Assembly: GCA_905234765.1 (NCBI GenBank)
Contig: CAJOIF010000003.1
Span: 87,957 to 102,106 of the forward strand
Length of the DNA: 14,150 bases
Direction: 5' to 3'
Origin: an uncultured Bacteroidales bacterium
GTDB lineage: Bacteria; Bacteroidota; Bacteroidia; Bacteroidales; F082
The first letter of the stretch is position 1, and every line of letters starts with the position of its first letter. The notes under the pieces were generated by a model. It ran no database searches. It was not told the origin of the DNA and worked only from the letters and a program-made list of their open reading frames with translations. Shown one piece after another: positions 6,729-14,150 of the stretch. Both the position numbers and the translations under genes were made by a program.

Positions 6729-8831
6729 ATGCGGAAAAGACTAATTCAAATATTCATTTTATTGACAATTAGTTTGTTAGGATTCTCACAAGAATCCAAG
6801 ACAGATTCCATTGTGCCGAAAAAACCGAAAGCCTCCCCCGTCCAACCAATCGATTCCACCTTTGTCACCTACATCAACGCCCGCCTTGACAGTCTCTCTC
6901 TTAACCCTTCAAGGGTCATTGATACCAGCACCTTCAACGCACCTGTTTTCGACCCATTGGAACAATCTTTTACGTTATACAGTACCCTGAGTAACACTGG
7001 TTTAGCGCACAAACCAATGAGGTTTAGTAACCCAAGAAAAACGGGGTTCGACATGGGGCTTGCCGCCTACTCAGCCTACCTCCAGGACGAAAACTCCATG
7101 TTCAGTTACCAAAGCGTGTTGCCATATTCCGAAGCGCGCTATGTGATGACCTCAGGCGACAAGGAACAGCACCTCAACTTCCGCTTCGGGCGCCAGTTTA
7201 TGCCGCGTCTGTTCGTCTCTTTCGCCATCAACTTCGACTATTCGCCGGGCATCTTCCAAAATAACCAATCCGAAAACAACTATTTCTGGCTTAACGTCAA
7301 CTACCAAACTGAGAACCAGCGTTATGCGGTACTCGCATACACCTATCGAAACAAATTGGCGATGCAAGAAAACGGCGGCATCATAAACGACGAAACCTAC
7401 ACCTCCCATTCCGAGAGCGACAACTCGGTCATAACCACCAACCTCAACAACGCATCTACCTGCGTTAAAGCCAACGGCATTGGCATGGAGCATTACTTCA
7501 ATCTTTTGCCGAAAACCATCCAAACAAAGCAGGAACGCCCCAAGCCTGCCGTCAACGATACCTTAATATCAAAAGACTCTCTTCCTTATGACACCGCGTC
7601 CAACGGCAATCTGCCCATTGATTCTTTGATGGTCGACTCCATAACAAGGGTTCAAAAAGGCATCGTCGACACCCTCCCTCAACTGTACACTACCAAAAAC
7701 CGCAAATTCACTTTGGGACGCATCTGCCACAGCCTCGATTTCCAACGCAACCGCCTGTACTACAACGAAACTTCGGCATCCTCCTCGTTCTACCACTCCT
7801 ATGACACCCTTTTCAGCGGCAACACCACTGATACCACCATCGTTCAATCCATTCGTAACACACTGAAATGGAATAGTTTGGGATACCAAAAATACAACGG
7901 AGACGTGCCGCTCTTCCTTTATGCCGGTCTCAGCCACGGTATGTACAGGGTGAAACGCTACGACTATCTGGAAGAAGAGACCGCGACCGTAAGGGACTAC
8001 CAGCAACTCAGCGTCAATGGCGGCATTATCGTCAATCTGTTCAAGTCGACTCGCATTACCGCTCACGCCGACTTGGTGACCTTGGGCTATCAGATCGGCG
8101 ATTTCGACCTTCGTGGTCAATGGAAGCAGTTCCTCGGCACCACTAGCCGCAACCTGGGTGCACTCATCTTCGATGCCGACATCAAGCGACAGTCTGCCTC
8201 TTGGTTTGAAGAGAGCTATTCATCCAACCACTTCCGTTGGGAAAACGACTTCAATGCCTCGACCTACCTCGGTTTCGACCTAAAATACACCTACAGAGAC
8301 TATTGTGCAGGGGTGAAACAGACCAGCATTGCGCAATACATCTATTTTGGCACCGATGCACGTCCCACGCAATACGACGGCATCTTTAGCGTCCGCGAAG
8401 CCTATCTGAGTTTCCGCCAAACCGTGAAACGCTTTATTTTCTCAGGTTTTGCCAGCGTCCAAAAAGCGAGCAACGAAGACGTAATGCATCTTCCGCTTGT
8501 ATCGACGAAACTGAGATTGGCTTATTCGCAACCCGTCTTCAGGAAAAAAGCCACCCTCCAGCCCATCCTCACCGTTAGTTATTTCACCAAATACTACGCA
8601 GACGCATACATGCCAGCCACAAGGTCGTTCTACATCCAAAACGACGTCAAAATAGGCAACTACCCCTTCATCGATTTGGCTTTGGCCCTTCAAGTGAAAA
8701 AAGCCAATCTATTTGTCTCGTACAGCAATATGATGCAGCTCATCGGCAACTACAATGGCTTTGTCGGCCCCCATTACCCGATGCGCGACAAGAAATTCTT
8801 CTTTGGAATCAACTGGAGGCTGTTCAACTAA
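6729..8831 (+). CDS. Putative outer-membrane beta-barrel porin (Porin_10-like)
   Basis: This 700-residue protein starts with a clear export signal (MRKRLIQIFILLTISLLGFS, cleavage before Gln21). A Ser/Pro/Asp-rich segment follows to about residue 90. The rest alternates aromatic and polar residues in amphipathic strands with Asn/Asp/Ser-rich turns, for example RFGRQFMPRLFVSFAINF and FFGINWRLFN at the very end. That pattern, an aromatic residue next to the C-terminus and the size match the putative porin families of Bacteroidota such as Pfam Porin_10, which I assign by recognition rather than search. It probably forms an outer-membrane channel, with unknown substrate. No TonB box, plug domain or SusD partner is visible, so it is not a TonB-dependent transporter. 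A long hydrophilic insertion (about 255-310, Thr/Ser/Asp-rich) may be a surface loop. The downstream antiporter begins after only 12 bases. Confidence 0.75.
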   Translation: MRKRLIQIFILLTISLLGFSQESKTDSIVPKKPKASPVQPIDSTFVTYINARLDSLSLNPSRVIDTSTFNAPVFDPLEQSFTLYSTLSNTGLAHKPMRFSNPRKTGFDMGLAAYSAYLQDENSMFSYQSVLPYSEARYVMTSGDKEQHLNFRFGRQFMPRLFVSFAINFDYSPGIFQNNQSENNYFWLNVNYQTENQRYAVLAYTYRNKLAMQENGGIINDETYTSHSESDNSVITTNLNNASTCVKANGIGMEHYFNLLPKTIQTKQERPKPAVNDTLISKDSLPYDTASNGNLPIDSLMVDSITRVQKGIVDTLPQLYTTKNRKFTLGRICHSLDFQRNRLYYNETSASSSFYHSYDTLFSGNTTDTTIVQSIRNTLKWNSLGYQKYNGDVPLFLYAGLSHGMYRVKRYDYLEEETATVRDYQQLSVNGGIIVNLFKSTRITAHADLVTLGYQIGDFDLRGQWKQFLGTTSRNLGALIFDADIKRQSASWFEESYSSNHFRWENDFNASTYLGFDLKYTYRDYCAGVKQTSIAQYIYFGTDARPTQYDGIFSVREAYLSFRQTVKRFIFSGFASVQKASNEDVMHLPLVSTKLRLAYSQPVFRKKATLQPILTVSYFTKYYADAYMPATRSFYIQNDVKIGNYPFIDLALALQVKKANLFVSYSNMMQLIGNYNGFVGPHYPMRDKKFFFGINWRLFN

Positions 8832-8843
8832 TACCCGACTTCC

Positions 8844-10412
8844 ATGACACAAATCGACCTCATACCCACCACTAACACGCTGTCAAGACTTAACGACACT
8901 ATCGCTCAACTGTCCGAAAGCATCGCTGAGCCAAGCAGTTTCCAAAGCATTGCAGAGCAGGTGTCAACAAACAGCTCTTCACGCCAAATCGGGCTCACCA
9001 TTGCCATCATCGGACTGCTCATCTTCACGGCGCACCTCTTCAGCGAAATCTTTAGCCGCAAGCGCATCCCTGATGTGCTGTTCCTCATCATCATTGGCTT
9101 GCTCATCGGCCCCGTGTTCCATTGGATCTCGCCCGAAAGTCTAGGCAATGCAGGGAGTCTTTTCTCGGGCATCACTTTGGTAACCATCCTGTTCGAGAGC
9201 GGAACGCAACTGAGGTTTAACGCGTTGAAAGACTCTTTCACGAGTGCCTTGAAACTTACTGCTTTGAATTTCATCCTTTCTGCCGTCGTGGTGTGGCTGG
9301 TCGGCTGGTTGGTCTTGGAGCTTGACCCAATAGTCAGCATGATTTTGGGCTGTATGTTGGGCTGTACCGCTTCGGCAGTCGTCATCCCCATCGTCAGGCA
9401 GCTGCACATGTCGGAGAAGCCAGCCATCATGCTCATCCTGGAGGCCGCCATCGGCAACGTGTTCAGCATCGTGCTCGCCTTGGCCCTCATGCAAGCCGTC
9501 AAAAGCAAGCACCTTGAGTTTGGTGCCATCCTCGGCAACATCTTCTCGTCGTTTATCCTTGCCACGGTCATGGGACTCTTTGGTGCCATTTTCTGGGCCC
9601 TCATCCTCGACCAAATCCGCAACATCAAATACTCCATCCTCACCACGCCAGCCTTCGTGTTCATCATCTATGGCCTCAATGAATGGATGGGCTTCAGTGG
9701 GGCCATTGCAGCACTCGCTTTCGGCATTGGTTTGGCCAACATTGACGCCATCTACAACGCTTGGCTCAAGAAATCCATCAAGAAAATACCCGTCAACCTG
9801 AATGAAACCGAGCGGTCCTTGTTCTCCGAACTGGTACTGCTATTGAAAACTTTCTTTTTCATTTACGTTGGCATCTCCATCCAGTTGAACCATTGGCACC
9901 CAATTGTTATTGGACTGGGAATCAGTATATTGTTATTCGTCTTCAGAATCCCCGCTGTGCGTTTTGCCATCTCGAAAAAAGAAGGTATCCCTGTGAAGGA
10001 ATTGGTATTTATGTCGGCACTCAACCCAAAGGGATTGACGGCAGCGGTATTGGCCACGCAAGCCCTCATCTACATCCCCAATGTGGAGATGGCTCTTTTC
10101 GTCAGAAACATCGTCTTTTCGGTCATTCTGTTCAGTATCGTCATCAACTCCATCCTTATTCCGCTGATTGACAGAGAAAAAGGATTGTACAGATTCTATC
10201 AACGACTGCTCAACTTCAACCAAAAGATGAAGAACATCGTCTCAAAAACCAAGGAAGAGAGTGAAGCCAGACGCAAACGTCACACCAAGGCACACGAGAT
10301 TGTAGACGAAGTTTTTCATTCCGAAGTCATCTCCGAAATCATCGAACATCAGGACAAGCCTGGTGCTATTAATAATAAGGTGGAGTCCAGCAATATGGAT
10401 GTAGCGGATTAA
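8844..10412 (+). CDS. Cation/proton antiporter (CPA superfamily) with altered active-site motif
   Basis: This 522-residue inner-membrane protein has about 12-13 hydrophobic segments between residues 48 and 443. A 45-residue polar N-terminus precedes them, and an 80-residue charged helical tail follows. Features of the Na+/H+ exchanger family are visible: LFESG (117-120), the unwound helix GCTASAVVIP (173-182), the helix LLILEAAIGN (196-205), and the late motif NPKGLTAAVLATQAL (394-408). It should exchange Na+ or K+ for protons and so serve pH and ion homeostasis. Two oddities stand out. The TDP motif of CPA1 proteins is replaced by TAS, closer to CPA2/KefC-type proteins. The position of the transport carboxylate (five residues after the Glu of the ESxxND pattern) is Asn205 rather than Asp. 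There is no TrkA-N domain. Transport activity and ion are therefore uncertain. It is probably co-transcribed with the porin gene. Confidence 0.85.
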   Translation: MTQIDLIPTTNTLSRLNDTIAQLSESIAEPSSFQSIAEQVSTNSSSRQIGLTIAIIGLLIFTAHLFSEIFSRKRIPDVLFLIIIGLLIGPVFHWISPESLGNAGSLFSGITLVTILFESGTQLRFNALKDSFTSALKLTALNFILSAVVVWLVGWLVLELDPIVSMILGCMLGCTASAVVIPIVRQLHMSEKPAIMLILEAAIGNVFSIVLALALMQAVKSKHLEFGAILGNIFSSFILATVMGLFGAIFWALILDQIRNIKYSILTTPAFVFIIYGLNEWMGFSGAIAALAFGIGLANIDAIYNAWLKKSIKKIPVNLNETERSLFSELVLLLKTFFFIYVGISIQLNHWHPIVIGLGISILLFVFRIPAVRFAISKKEGIPVKELVFMSALNPKGLTAAVLATQALIYIPNVEMALFVRNIVFSVILFSIVINSILIPLIDREKGLYRFYQRLLNFNQKMKNIVSKTKEESEARRKRHTKAHEIVDEVFHSEVISEIIEHQDKPGAINNKVESSNMDVAD

Positions 10413-10422
10413 GGTCATCAAT

Positions 10423-11253
10423 ATGCAAATGGAAGAACAAAAGTACACTTACAAATACCCTCACCCTGCCGTCACGACAGACTGCGTGGTGTTTGGTGTC
10501 GATGGAAAGGAGCTGAGGATTCTGCTCATCGAGCGCGGCAATGAGCCTTACAAAGGTTGCTGGGCCTTCCCTGGCGGCTTCCTCAACATGGACGAGAACG
10601 CCGAGCAGGGCGCACTCCGCGAATTAGAAGAAGAGACCGGGCTCAAACTAAACAGCGTCAAGGAATTCGGCACCTTCTCCGATGTCAACCGCGACCCACG
10701 TGAAAGGGTCATCTCCATCGCCTTTTATGCCTTGGCTGAAAAAACGGACGCACAAGGTGGCGATGATGCCGCTAAAGCACAATGGTTCGCCCTCGACGAA
10801 CTGCCTCCCCTCGCTTTCGACCACGACCTCATGCTAAAAAAAGCACTAATAAAACTAAAAGAAGACCTTATGAAACGCATTACACCTGAATTCATCAGAG
10901 ACCTTAAACCAAATGAAATCTTTGTCTTCGGCAGCAACCTTCAAGGTGCCCATGGTGGCGGTGCTGCACGCCTGGCCTACGAGAGGTTTGGCGCCGTCAT
11001 GGGACAAGGCGTTGGCTTGCAAGGACAAAGCTATGGCATCCCCACCATGCAGGGCGGCGTAGACACCATCAAACCCTATGTGGAAGAGTTCATCGCCTTT
11101 GCAAAACAACATCCAGAAATGACCTTCCTCGTCACCAAAATAGGCTGCGGCATCGCGGGCTTCAGAGTTGATGAAATCGCGCCACTGTTTGCTGGAGCCG
11201 TGAATGTGGAAAACATTTATCTGCCACAGGAATTTTGGGAGGAATTGATTTGA
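10423..11253 (+). CDS. Nudix hydrolase fused to an A1S_2505-like domain
   Basis: Residues 1-148 form a Nudix hydrolase of the ADP-ribose pyrophosphatase type (COG1051-like). It has a perfect Nudix box at 52-74, with Gly52, Glu58, Arg66-Glu67 and Glu70-Glu71 placed as in GX5EX7REUXEEXGU, and ends in the usual LPPLAFDHD segment. Residues 150-276 match a separate small protein known from Bacteroidota and phages, annotated as A1S_2505 family: NEIFVFGSNLQGAHGGGAA (164-182), GVGLQGQSYGIPT (197-209) and VTKIGCGIAGF (237-247). Its GGG and IGCGIAG loops are reminiscent of macro-like nucleotide-binding folds, but its reaction is not known to me. The join falls at Met150 (base 10870), exactly where the standalone protein would start, with no stop or frameshift visible. 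Substrate is likely a nucleoside diphosphate derivative such as ADP-ribose. The gene follows the antiporter after 10 bases, with AAGG upstream of its ATG. Confidence 0.85.
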   Translation: MQMEEQKYTYKYPHPAVTTDCVVFGVDGKELRILLIERGNEPYKGCWAFPGGFLNMDENAEQGALRELEEETGLKLNSVKEFGTFSDVNRDPRERVISIAFYALAEKTDAQGGDDAAKAQWFALDELPPLAFDHDLMLKKALIKLKEDLMKRITPEFIRDLKPNEIFVFGSNLQGAHGGGAARLAYERFGAVMGQGVGLQGQSYGIPTMQGGVDTIKPYVEEFIAFAKQHPEMTFLVTKIGCGIAGFRVDEIAPLFAGAVNVENIYLPQEFWEELI

Positions 11254-11300
11254 TTAAAAATATTTTTCGCCCAAACCCCTTCCAGTTTCCAAAAAAGTCG

Positions 11301-11308
11301 TATCTTTG
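11301..11308 (+). promoter_or_regulatory. Promoter -7 element of rpsO
   Basis: TATCTTTG followed by CAGCCCG exactly matches TAnnTTTG and lies 43 bases before the rpsO start. No clear -33 TTTG is seen. It gives the ribosomal gene its own transcription start, apart from the Nudix gene upstream. Confidence 0.75.
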
Positions 11309-11351
11309 CAGCCCGTTTTGAACAACAAATTTACGTAAAAAGAAGAGAATT

Positions 11352-11621
11352 ATGTACTTAACTGCAGAAAAGAAATCAGAGATTTTCAGCCAATTCGGCA
11401 AGAGCGCTGCCGACACTGGTTCAGCAGAAGGCCAAATCGCTTTGTTCACCTACAGAATCAAGCATTTGACTGAACAAACAAAGGAGCATCACAAGGATGT
11501 GGCGGCCAAGCGCGCACTGGTTCGCTTAGTAGGTAAGAGAAGAAAACTTCTCGATTATTTGAAGAGAACCGACATCGAAAGATACCGTAACATCATTAAG
11601 GAATTGGGTATCAGAAAGTAA
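11352..11621 (+). CDS. rpsO: 30S ribosomal protein S15
   Basis: This 89-residue protein is the standard S15 length. Family segments are evident: TGSAEGQIALFTYRI (22-36), LTEQTKEHHKD (39-49) and RALVRLVGKRRKLLDYL followed by RYRNIIKELGIRK at the C-terminus. S15 binds the central domain of 16S rRNA early in 30S assembly. The ATG is preceded by the purine-rich AAAAAGAAGAGAATT. It stands in the classic order before pnp, as in many bacteria, separated by a hairpin terminator that probably reduces read-through. Confidence 0.98.
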   Translation: MYLTAEKKSEIFSQFGKSAADTGSAEGQIALFTYRIKHLTEQTKEHHKDVAAKRALVRLVGKRRKLLDYLKRTDIERYRNIIKELGIRK

Positions 11622-11650
11622 GACTTTCGCTTGCCCAAGCCAAAGCAAGA

Positions 11651-11678
11651 AAAGGCAATTTCCACATTGCCTTTTTTT
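11651..11678 (+). terminator. Terminator/attenuator between rpsO and pnp
   Basis: AAAGGCAAT (11651-11659) pairs with ATTGCCTTT (11666-11674) around a six-base loop, and the run of seven Ts at 11672-11678 follows. It begins about 30 bases past the rpsO stop and ends 57 bases before the pnp start. I see no promoter of the TAnnTTTG form between it and pnp, so partial read-through is likely to feed pnp. Confidence 0.85.
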
Positions 11679-11735
11679 GCTATTTACGAACCCACAAGTA
11701 ACGAAGTAGAGAAAACAGTAAAAAAATTCAAAATC

Positions 11736-14000
11736 ATGGGTCCACAAGGATTTACACAAACCATTCACATGCCTAACGGTCAAGAGATTACGCTCAACAC
11801 TGGCCGTTATGCCAAGCAAGCCGACGGTTCCGTTATGCTGCGTTGCGGCGACACCGTCATCCTTGCCACCGTCTGCTCGGCTACCGAAGTAGCCCCCGAA
11901 ACCGATTTCTTCCCCCTGTCTGTCGACTATAGGGAAAAATACTACTCCACGGGCAAGTTCCCGGGCGGTTTCTTCAAGCGCGAGGCCAAGCCCTCCGACT
12001 ATGAAGTGCTCATCTCCCGCCTCATCGACCGCGCCCTGCGTCCGCTGTTCCCCGACGACTACCACGCCGAGACCATCGTGCAGGTGAACCTGCTCTCGAA
12101 CGACAAGGAACAAACGCCCGATGCACTGGCAGCCTTGGCCGCCTCTGCCGCCATCTGCGTGTCCGACATCCCCTTCCATGGCCCGATTTCGGAAGTGCGC
12201 GTGGCCCTCATCGGCGATGAATACGTCATCAACCCGACCTTCGCACAAATGGAGGAAGCCCGCCTCGAACTGATGGTGGCCGCCTCGATGAAAGACATCT
12301 GCATGGTGGAAGGCGAATGCAAGGAAGTGTCCGAACAAGAGATGCTCGGCGCCCTGAAAGCCGCCCACGAAGCCATCAAGATCCAATGCCAAGCTCAGAT
12401 CGAGCTCATGGAACAGGTCAACAAGGCCAAGCGTGAGTACTGCCACGAGGTGAACGACGAAAACCTCCGTGCCGAAATCGAAGCCAACTGCTACCAGCCT
12501 TGCTACGACTTCGCCCTCACCGGCTGCGCCGACAAGCACCTCCGCGAAGAGACCTTCAGCGGCATCCTTGACAAATATCTCGAAAAATATACCGAAGAAG
12601 AGCTGGAAACCATCACCCCGCTCGCCAAGCGTTATTTCCACGATGTGGAACGCTCGGCCGTGCGTAACGCCGTCCTTAACGAACGCATCCGCCTCGACGG
12701 ACGTAAGACCAACGAAGTGCGTCCCATCTGGACCGAAGTCGACGTGCTGCCCAAGGCCCACGGCTCGGCTGTGTTCACCCGTGGTGAAACCCAAGCTCTG
12801 GTCACCGTCACCCTCGGCACCAAGCTCGACGAGCAGACCCTCGACGGCGCCGTGGTGGAAGGCACCAAGAACTTCACGCTGCACTACAACTTCCCCGGCT
12901 TTGCCACTGGCGAGGCCAAGGCACAGCGCAGCACCAGCCGCCGCGAAATCGGTCACGGCAACCTCGCCGAGCGCGCCCTCAAAACGATGGTGCCGCACGA
13001 TGAGAACATGCCTTACACCATCCGCATCGTGAGCGACATCCTCGAATCCAACGGCTCCTCTTCTATGGCCTCAGTGTGCGGTGGCTGCCTCGCCCTGATG
13101 GACGCTGGCGTGCCGATGCGCAAACCTGTCGCAGGCGTGGCTATGGGTATGATCTCGGACAGTGAGACCGGCAAATACGCCATCCTCACCGACATCCTCG
13201 GCGATGAAGACCACCTCGGCGACATGGACTTCAAGGTCACCGGTACCCGCGACGGTATCACCGCCTGCCAGATGGACATCAAGGTCGACGGCCTCTCCTA
13301 CGAGGTGCTGACCGAAGCTTTGGAGCAAGCCCGTCAGGGCCGTCTCCACATCCTCGACGAGATGGCCAAGACCATCTCCGAGCCGCGCTCCGACTACAAG
13401 GAGTTTGTGCCTCGCATCGAGACCATGTATATCCCGAAGGATATGATCGGTGCCGTCATCGGCCCTGGTGGCAAGGTCATCCAAGAGATGCAGAAGCAGA
13501 CCAACACCGTCATCGTCATCACCGAAAAGGGTATCGTGGAAATCGCTTCGCAGAACAAGGAAGACATCGAGGCTTGCAAGGCCAAGATTCGCGCCATCGT
13601 GCAAGTGCCCGAGGTTGGCGAGGTCTACCACGGCAAGGTCGTCTCCATCATGGCTTTCGGTGCCTTCGTGGAAATCATCCCCAACAAGGACGGCCTGCTC
13701 CACATCTCTGAGATCGACTGGAAACGTTACGAGAGTATGGAAGAGACCGGCTTGAAGGAAGGCGACGAAATCGATGTGAAACTCATCGAAATCGACGAGA
13801 AGACCGGCAAGCTGCGCTTGTCGCACCGCGCCCTGCTCCCCAAGCCGGAAGGCTATGAGGAGAAGAAGGGCGGCAACGGCCCGCGTCCCAGTGGCAACCG
13901 TCCCAATGGCGGTGGTCACGGCAATGGCGGACACGGCGGTGGTAACCACAAAGGTGGCGGTCACGGCAATGGTGGCAACGGCGGTCCCCGCAAACATTAA
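11736..14000 (+). CDS. pnp: Polyribonucleotide nucleotidyltransferase (PNPase)
   Basis: PNPase degrades RNA 3' to 5' by phosphorolysis as a homotrimer and can add 3' tails. The order is normal: two RNase PH domains joined by a helical region, a KH domain (about 563-620, with [15 protein letters not shown]) and an S1 domain (about 625-705). Catalytic features are visible in SNGSSSMAS (about 436-444) and [14 protein letters not shown], whose Asp486 and Asp492 have the same numbers as in E. coli. I start at the ATG at 11736, giving 754 residues. A longer frame from a TTG at 11631 would run through the rpsO terminator and adds no family sequence. The C-terminus (about 712-754) is a Gly/His/Asn-rich tail beyond the usual end. 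GC-rich third positions here differ from the upstream genes and fit a highly expressed core gene. Confidence 0.97.
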   Translation: MGPQGFTQTIHMPNGQEITLNTGRYAKQADGSVMLRCGDTVILATVCSATEVAPETDFFPLSVDYREKYYSTGKFPGGFFKREAKPSDYEVLISRLIDRALRPLFPDDYHAETIVQVNLLSNDKEQTPDALAALAASAAICVSDIPFHGPISEVRVALIGDEYVINPTFAQMEEARLELMVAASMKDICMVEGECKEVSEQEMLGALKAAHEAIKIQCQAQIELMEQVNKAKREYCHEVNDENLRAEIEANCYQPCYDFALTGCADKHLREETFSGILDKYLEKYTEEELETITPLAKRYFHDVERSAVRNAVLNERIRLDGRKTNEVRPIWTEVDVLPKAHGSAVFTRGETQALVTVTLGTKLDEQTLDGAVVEGTKNFTLHYNFPGFATGEAKAQRSTSRREIGHGNLAERALKTMVPHDENMPYTIRIVSDILESNGSSSMASVCGGCLALMDAGVPMRKPVAGVAMGMISDSETGKYAILTDILGDEDHLGDMDFKVTGTRDGITACQMDIKVDGLSYEVLTEALEQARQGRLHILDEMAKTISEPRSDYKEFVPRIETMYIPKDMIGAVIGPGGKVIQEMQKQTNTVIVITEKGIVEIASQNKEDIEACKAKIRAIVQVPEVGEVYHGKVVSIMAFGAFVEIIPNKDGLLHISEIDWKRYESMEETGLKEGDEIDVKLIEIDEKTGKLRLSHRALLPKPEGYEEKKGGNGPRPSGNRPNGGGHGNGGHGGGNHKGGGHGNGGNGGPRKH
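13908..13975 (+). repeat. Imperfect repeat coding for the Gly/His/Asn tail of PNPase
   Basis: Bases 13908-13930 and 13953-13975 match at 20 of 23 positions with a 45-base offset (15 codons). All three differences are third-position and silent, and both encode GGGHGNGG. Related GGC/CAC/AAC codons fill the space between them and continue to the stop. Confidence 0.7.
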
Positions 14001-14015
14001 ATAGCATAAGGAGTC

Positions 14016-14039
14016 CTGGCGGATTTCCAAATCCGCCAG
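14016..14039. other. Perfect hairpin between pnp and rpoD
   Basis: CTGGCGGATT (14016-14025) and AATCCGCCAG (14030-14039) form a ten-pair stem with a TCCA loop, 15 bases past the pnp stop. What follows is CCTTCAGATATT, not a T-run. It could be a weak or factor-assisted terminator, or an mRNA 3' stabiliser or processing site between pnp and rpoD. Confidence 0.65.
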
Positions 14040-14071
14040 CCTTCAGATATTAAAGAACTAAACAAACTTAA

Positions 14072-14150
14072 ATGAGGCAGTTAAAGATTACGAAGCAGGT
14101 GACGAACCGCGAGACCGCGTCTCTCGACAAGTACCTGCAAGAGATTGGTA
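14072..14150 (+). CDS. rpoD: Primary RNA polymerase sigma factor RpoD (5' end, partial)
   Basis: Only the first 26 codons are inside the window. They read MRQLKITKQVTNRETASLDK then YLQEIG. This start is the signature N-terminus of the Bacteroidota housekeeping sigma factor, which lacks the long region 1.1 of proteobacterial RpoD and enters region 1.2 almost at once. It directs RNA polymerase to TAnnTTTG-type promoters like those seen in this window. Its ATG is 71 bases past the pnp stop, and I see no TAnnTTTG element in between, so transcription from pnp or from a non-consensus promoter is likely. The remainder lies beyond the right edge. Confidence 0.93.
   Translation, partial: MRQLKITKQVTNRETASLDKYLQEIG

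Noticed and set aside
7569..8120. Minus-strand 183-codon frame inside the porin gene
   Set aside because: The plus-strand frame has a signal peptide and continuous barrel pattern. The antisense frame has no recognisable features.
11631..11735. N-terminal extension of PNPase from a TTG
   Set aside because: It passes through the rpsO terminator hairpin, has no family similarity, and shifts Asp486/Asp492 away from the usual numbering that the ATG at 11736 gives.
11526..12998. Minus-strand 490-codon open frame antisense to rpsO and pnp
   Set aside because: It is a shadow of strong C/G-ending codon use in pnp. Its His/Val/Gly/Asp-rich sequence matches no family and both plus-strand genes are certain.
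13071..14030. Minus-strand 319-codon open frame antisense to the 3' half of pnp
   Set aside because: It has the same codon-bias artefact. The low-complexity Val/Ala/Asp/His sequence has no domain or start signal and runs through the repeat tail.
1..14150. Search for CRISPR repeats, tRNA/rRNA genes, transposases and defence genes
   Set aside because: No regularly spaced repeats, cloverleaf sequence, rRNA segment, transposase motif or toxin/nuclease cassette was seen by eye on either strand.

Overview
The window is a chromosomal segment from a Bacteroidales-type member of the Bacteroidota. Support comes from promoter -7 elements of the TAnnTTTG form, a type IX secretion C-terminal sorting domain, a run of FKBP-type lipoproteins, a Porin_10-like outer-membrane protein, and an rpsO-pnp-rpoD block whose RpoD N-terminus starts MRQLKITK. 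It is mostly ordinary core chromosome. I see no phage, insertion sequence, CRISPR array or RNA gene that I can support.

Left end (1-470): unassigned sequence of about 136 bases is followed by an orphan type IX secretion sorting domain with no passenger protein in front of it. A strong bidirectional hairpin terminator separates it from the convergent minus-strand operon.

Minus-strand block (about 492-6133): an XRE-family regulator is followed by an operon that starts with a DHH phosphoesterase (nrnA). Four consecutive FKBP-type lipoprotein genes follow, with gaps or overlaps of only a few bases except for one 22-base gap. They carry about nine FKBP-like domains in total (1, 3, 2 and 3). Only the last domain of the 308-residue protein keeps the full classical isomerase site. 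The first lipoprotein resembles GldI, the gliding and type IX secretion-associated FKBP. The operon reads as an envelope protein-folding module.

Intergenic region (6079-6728): 650 AT-rich bases lie between the divergent XRE and porin genes. They hold promoters for both directions, a thrice-repeated CTTGATTTA-like word, a 12-base palindrome and an orphan terminator-like hairpin.

Plus-strand block A (6729-11253): a Porin_10-like barrel protein, a CPA-type cation/proton antiporter with an Asn where the transport Asp is expected, and a Nudix hydrolase fused to an A1S_2505-like domain. Gaps are 12 and 10 bases, so they are probably co-transcribed.

Plus-strand block B (11301-14150): rpsO with its own promoter, a hairpin/terminator, pnp with an unusual Gly/His/Asn-rich tail, another hairpin, and the first 26 codons of rpoD running off the right edge. 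I found no convincing undescribed system. The best leads are the FKBP lipoprotein array, the Nudix fusion and the altered antiporter active site.
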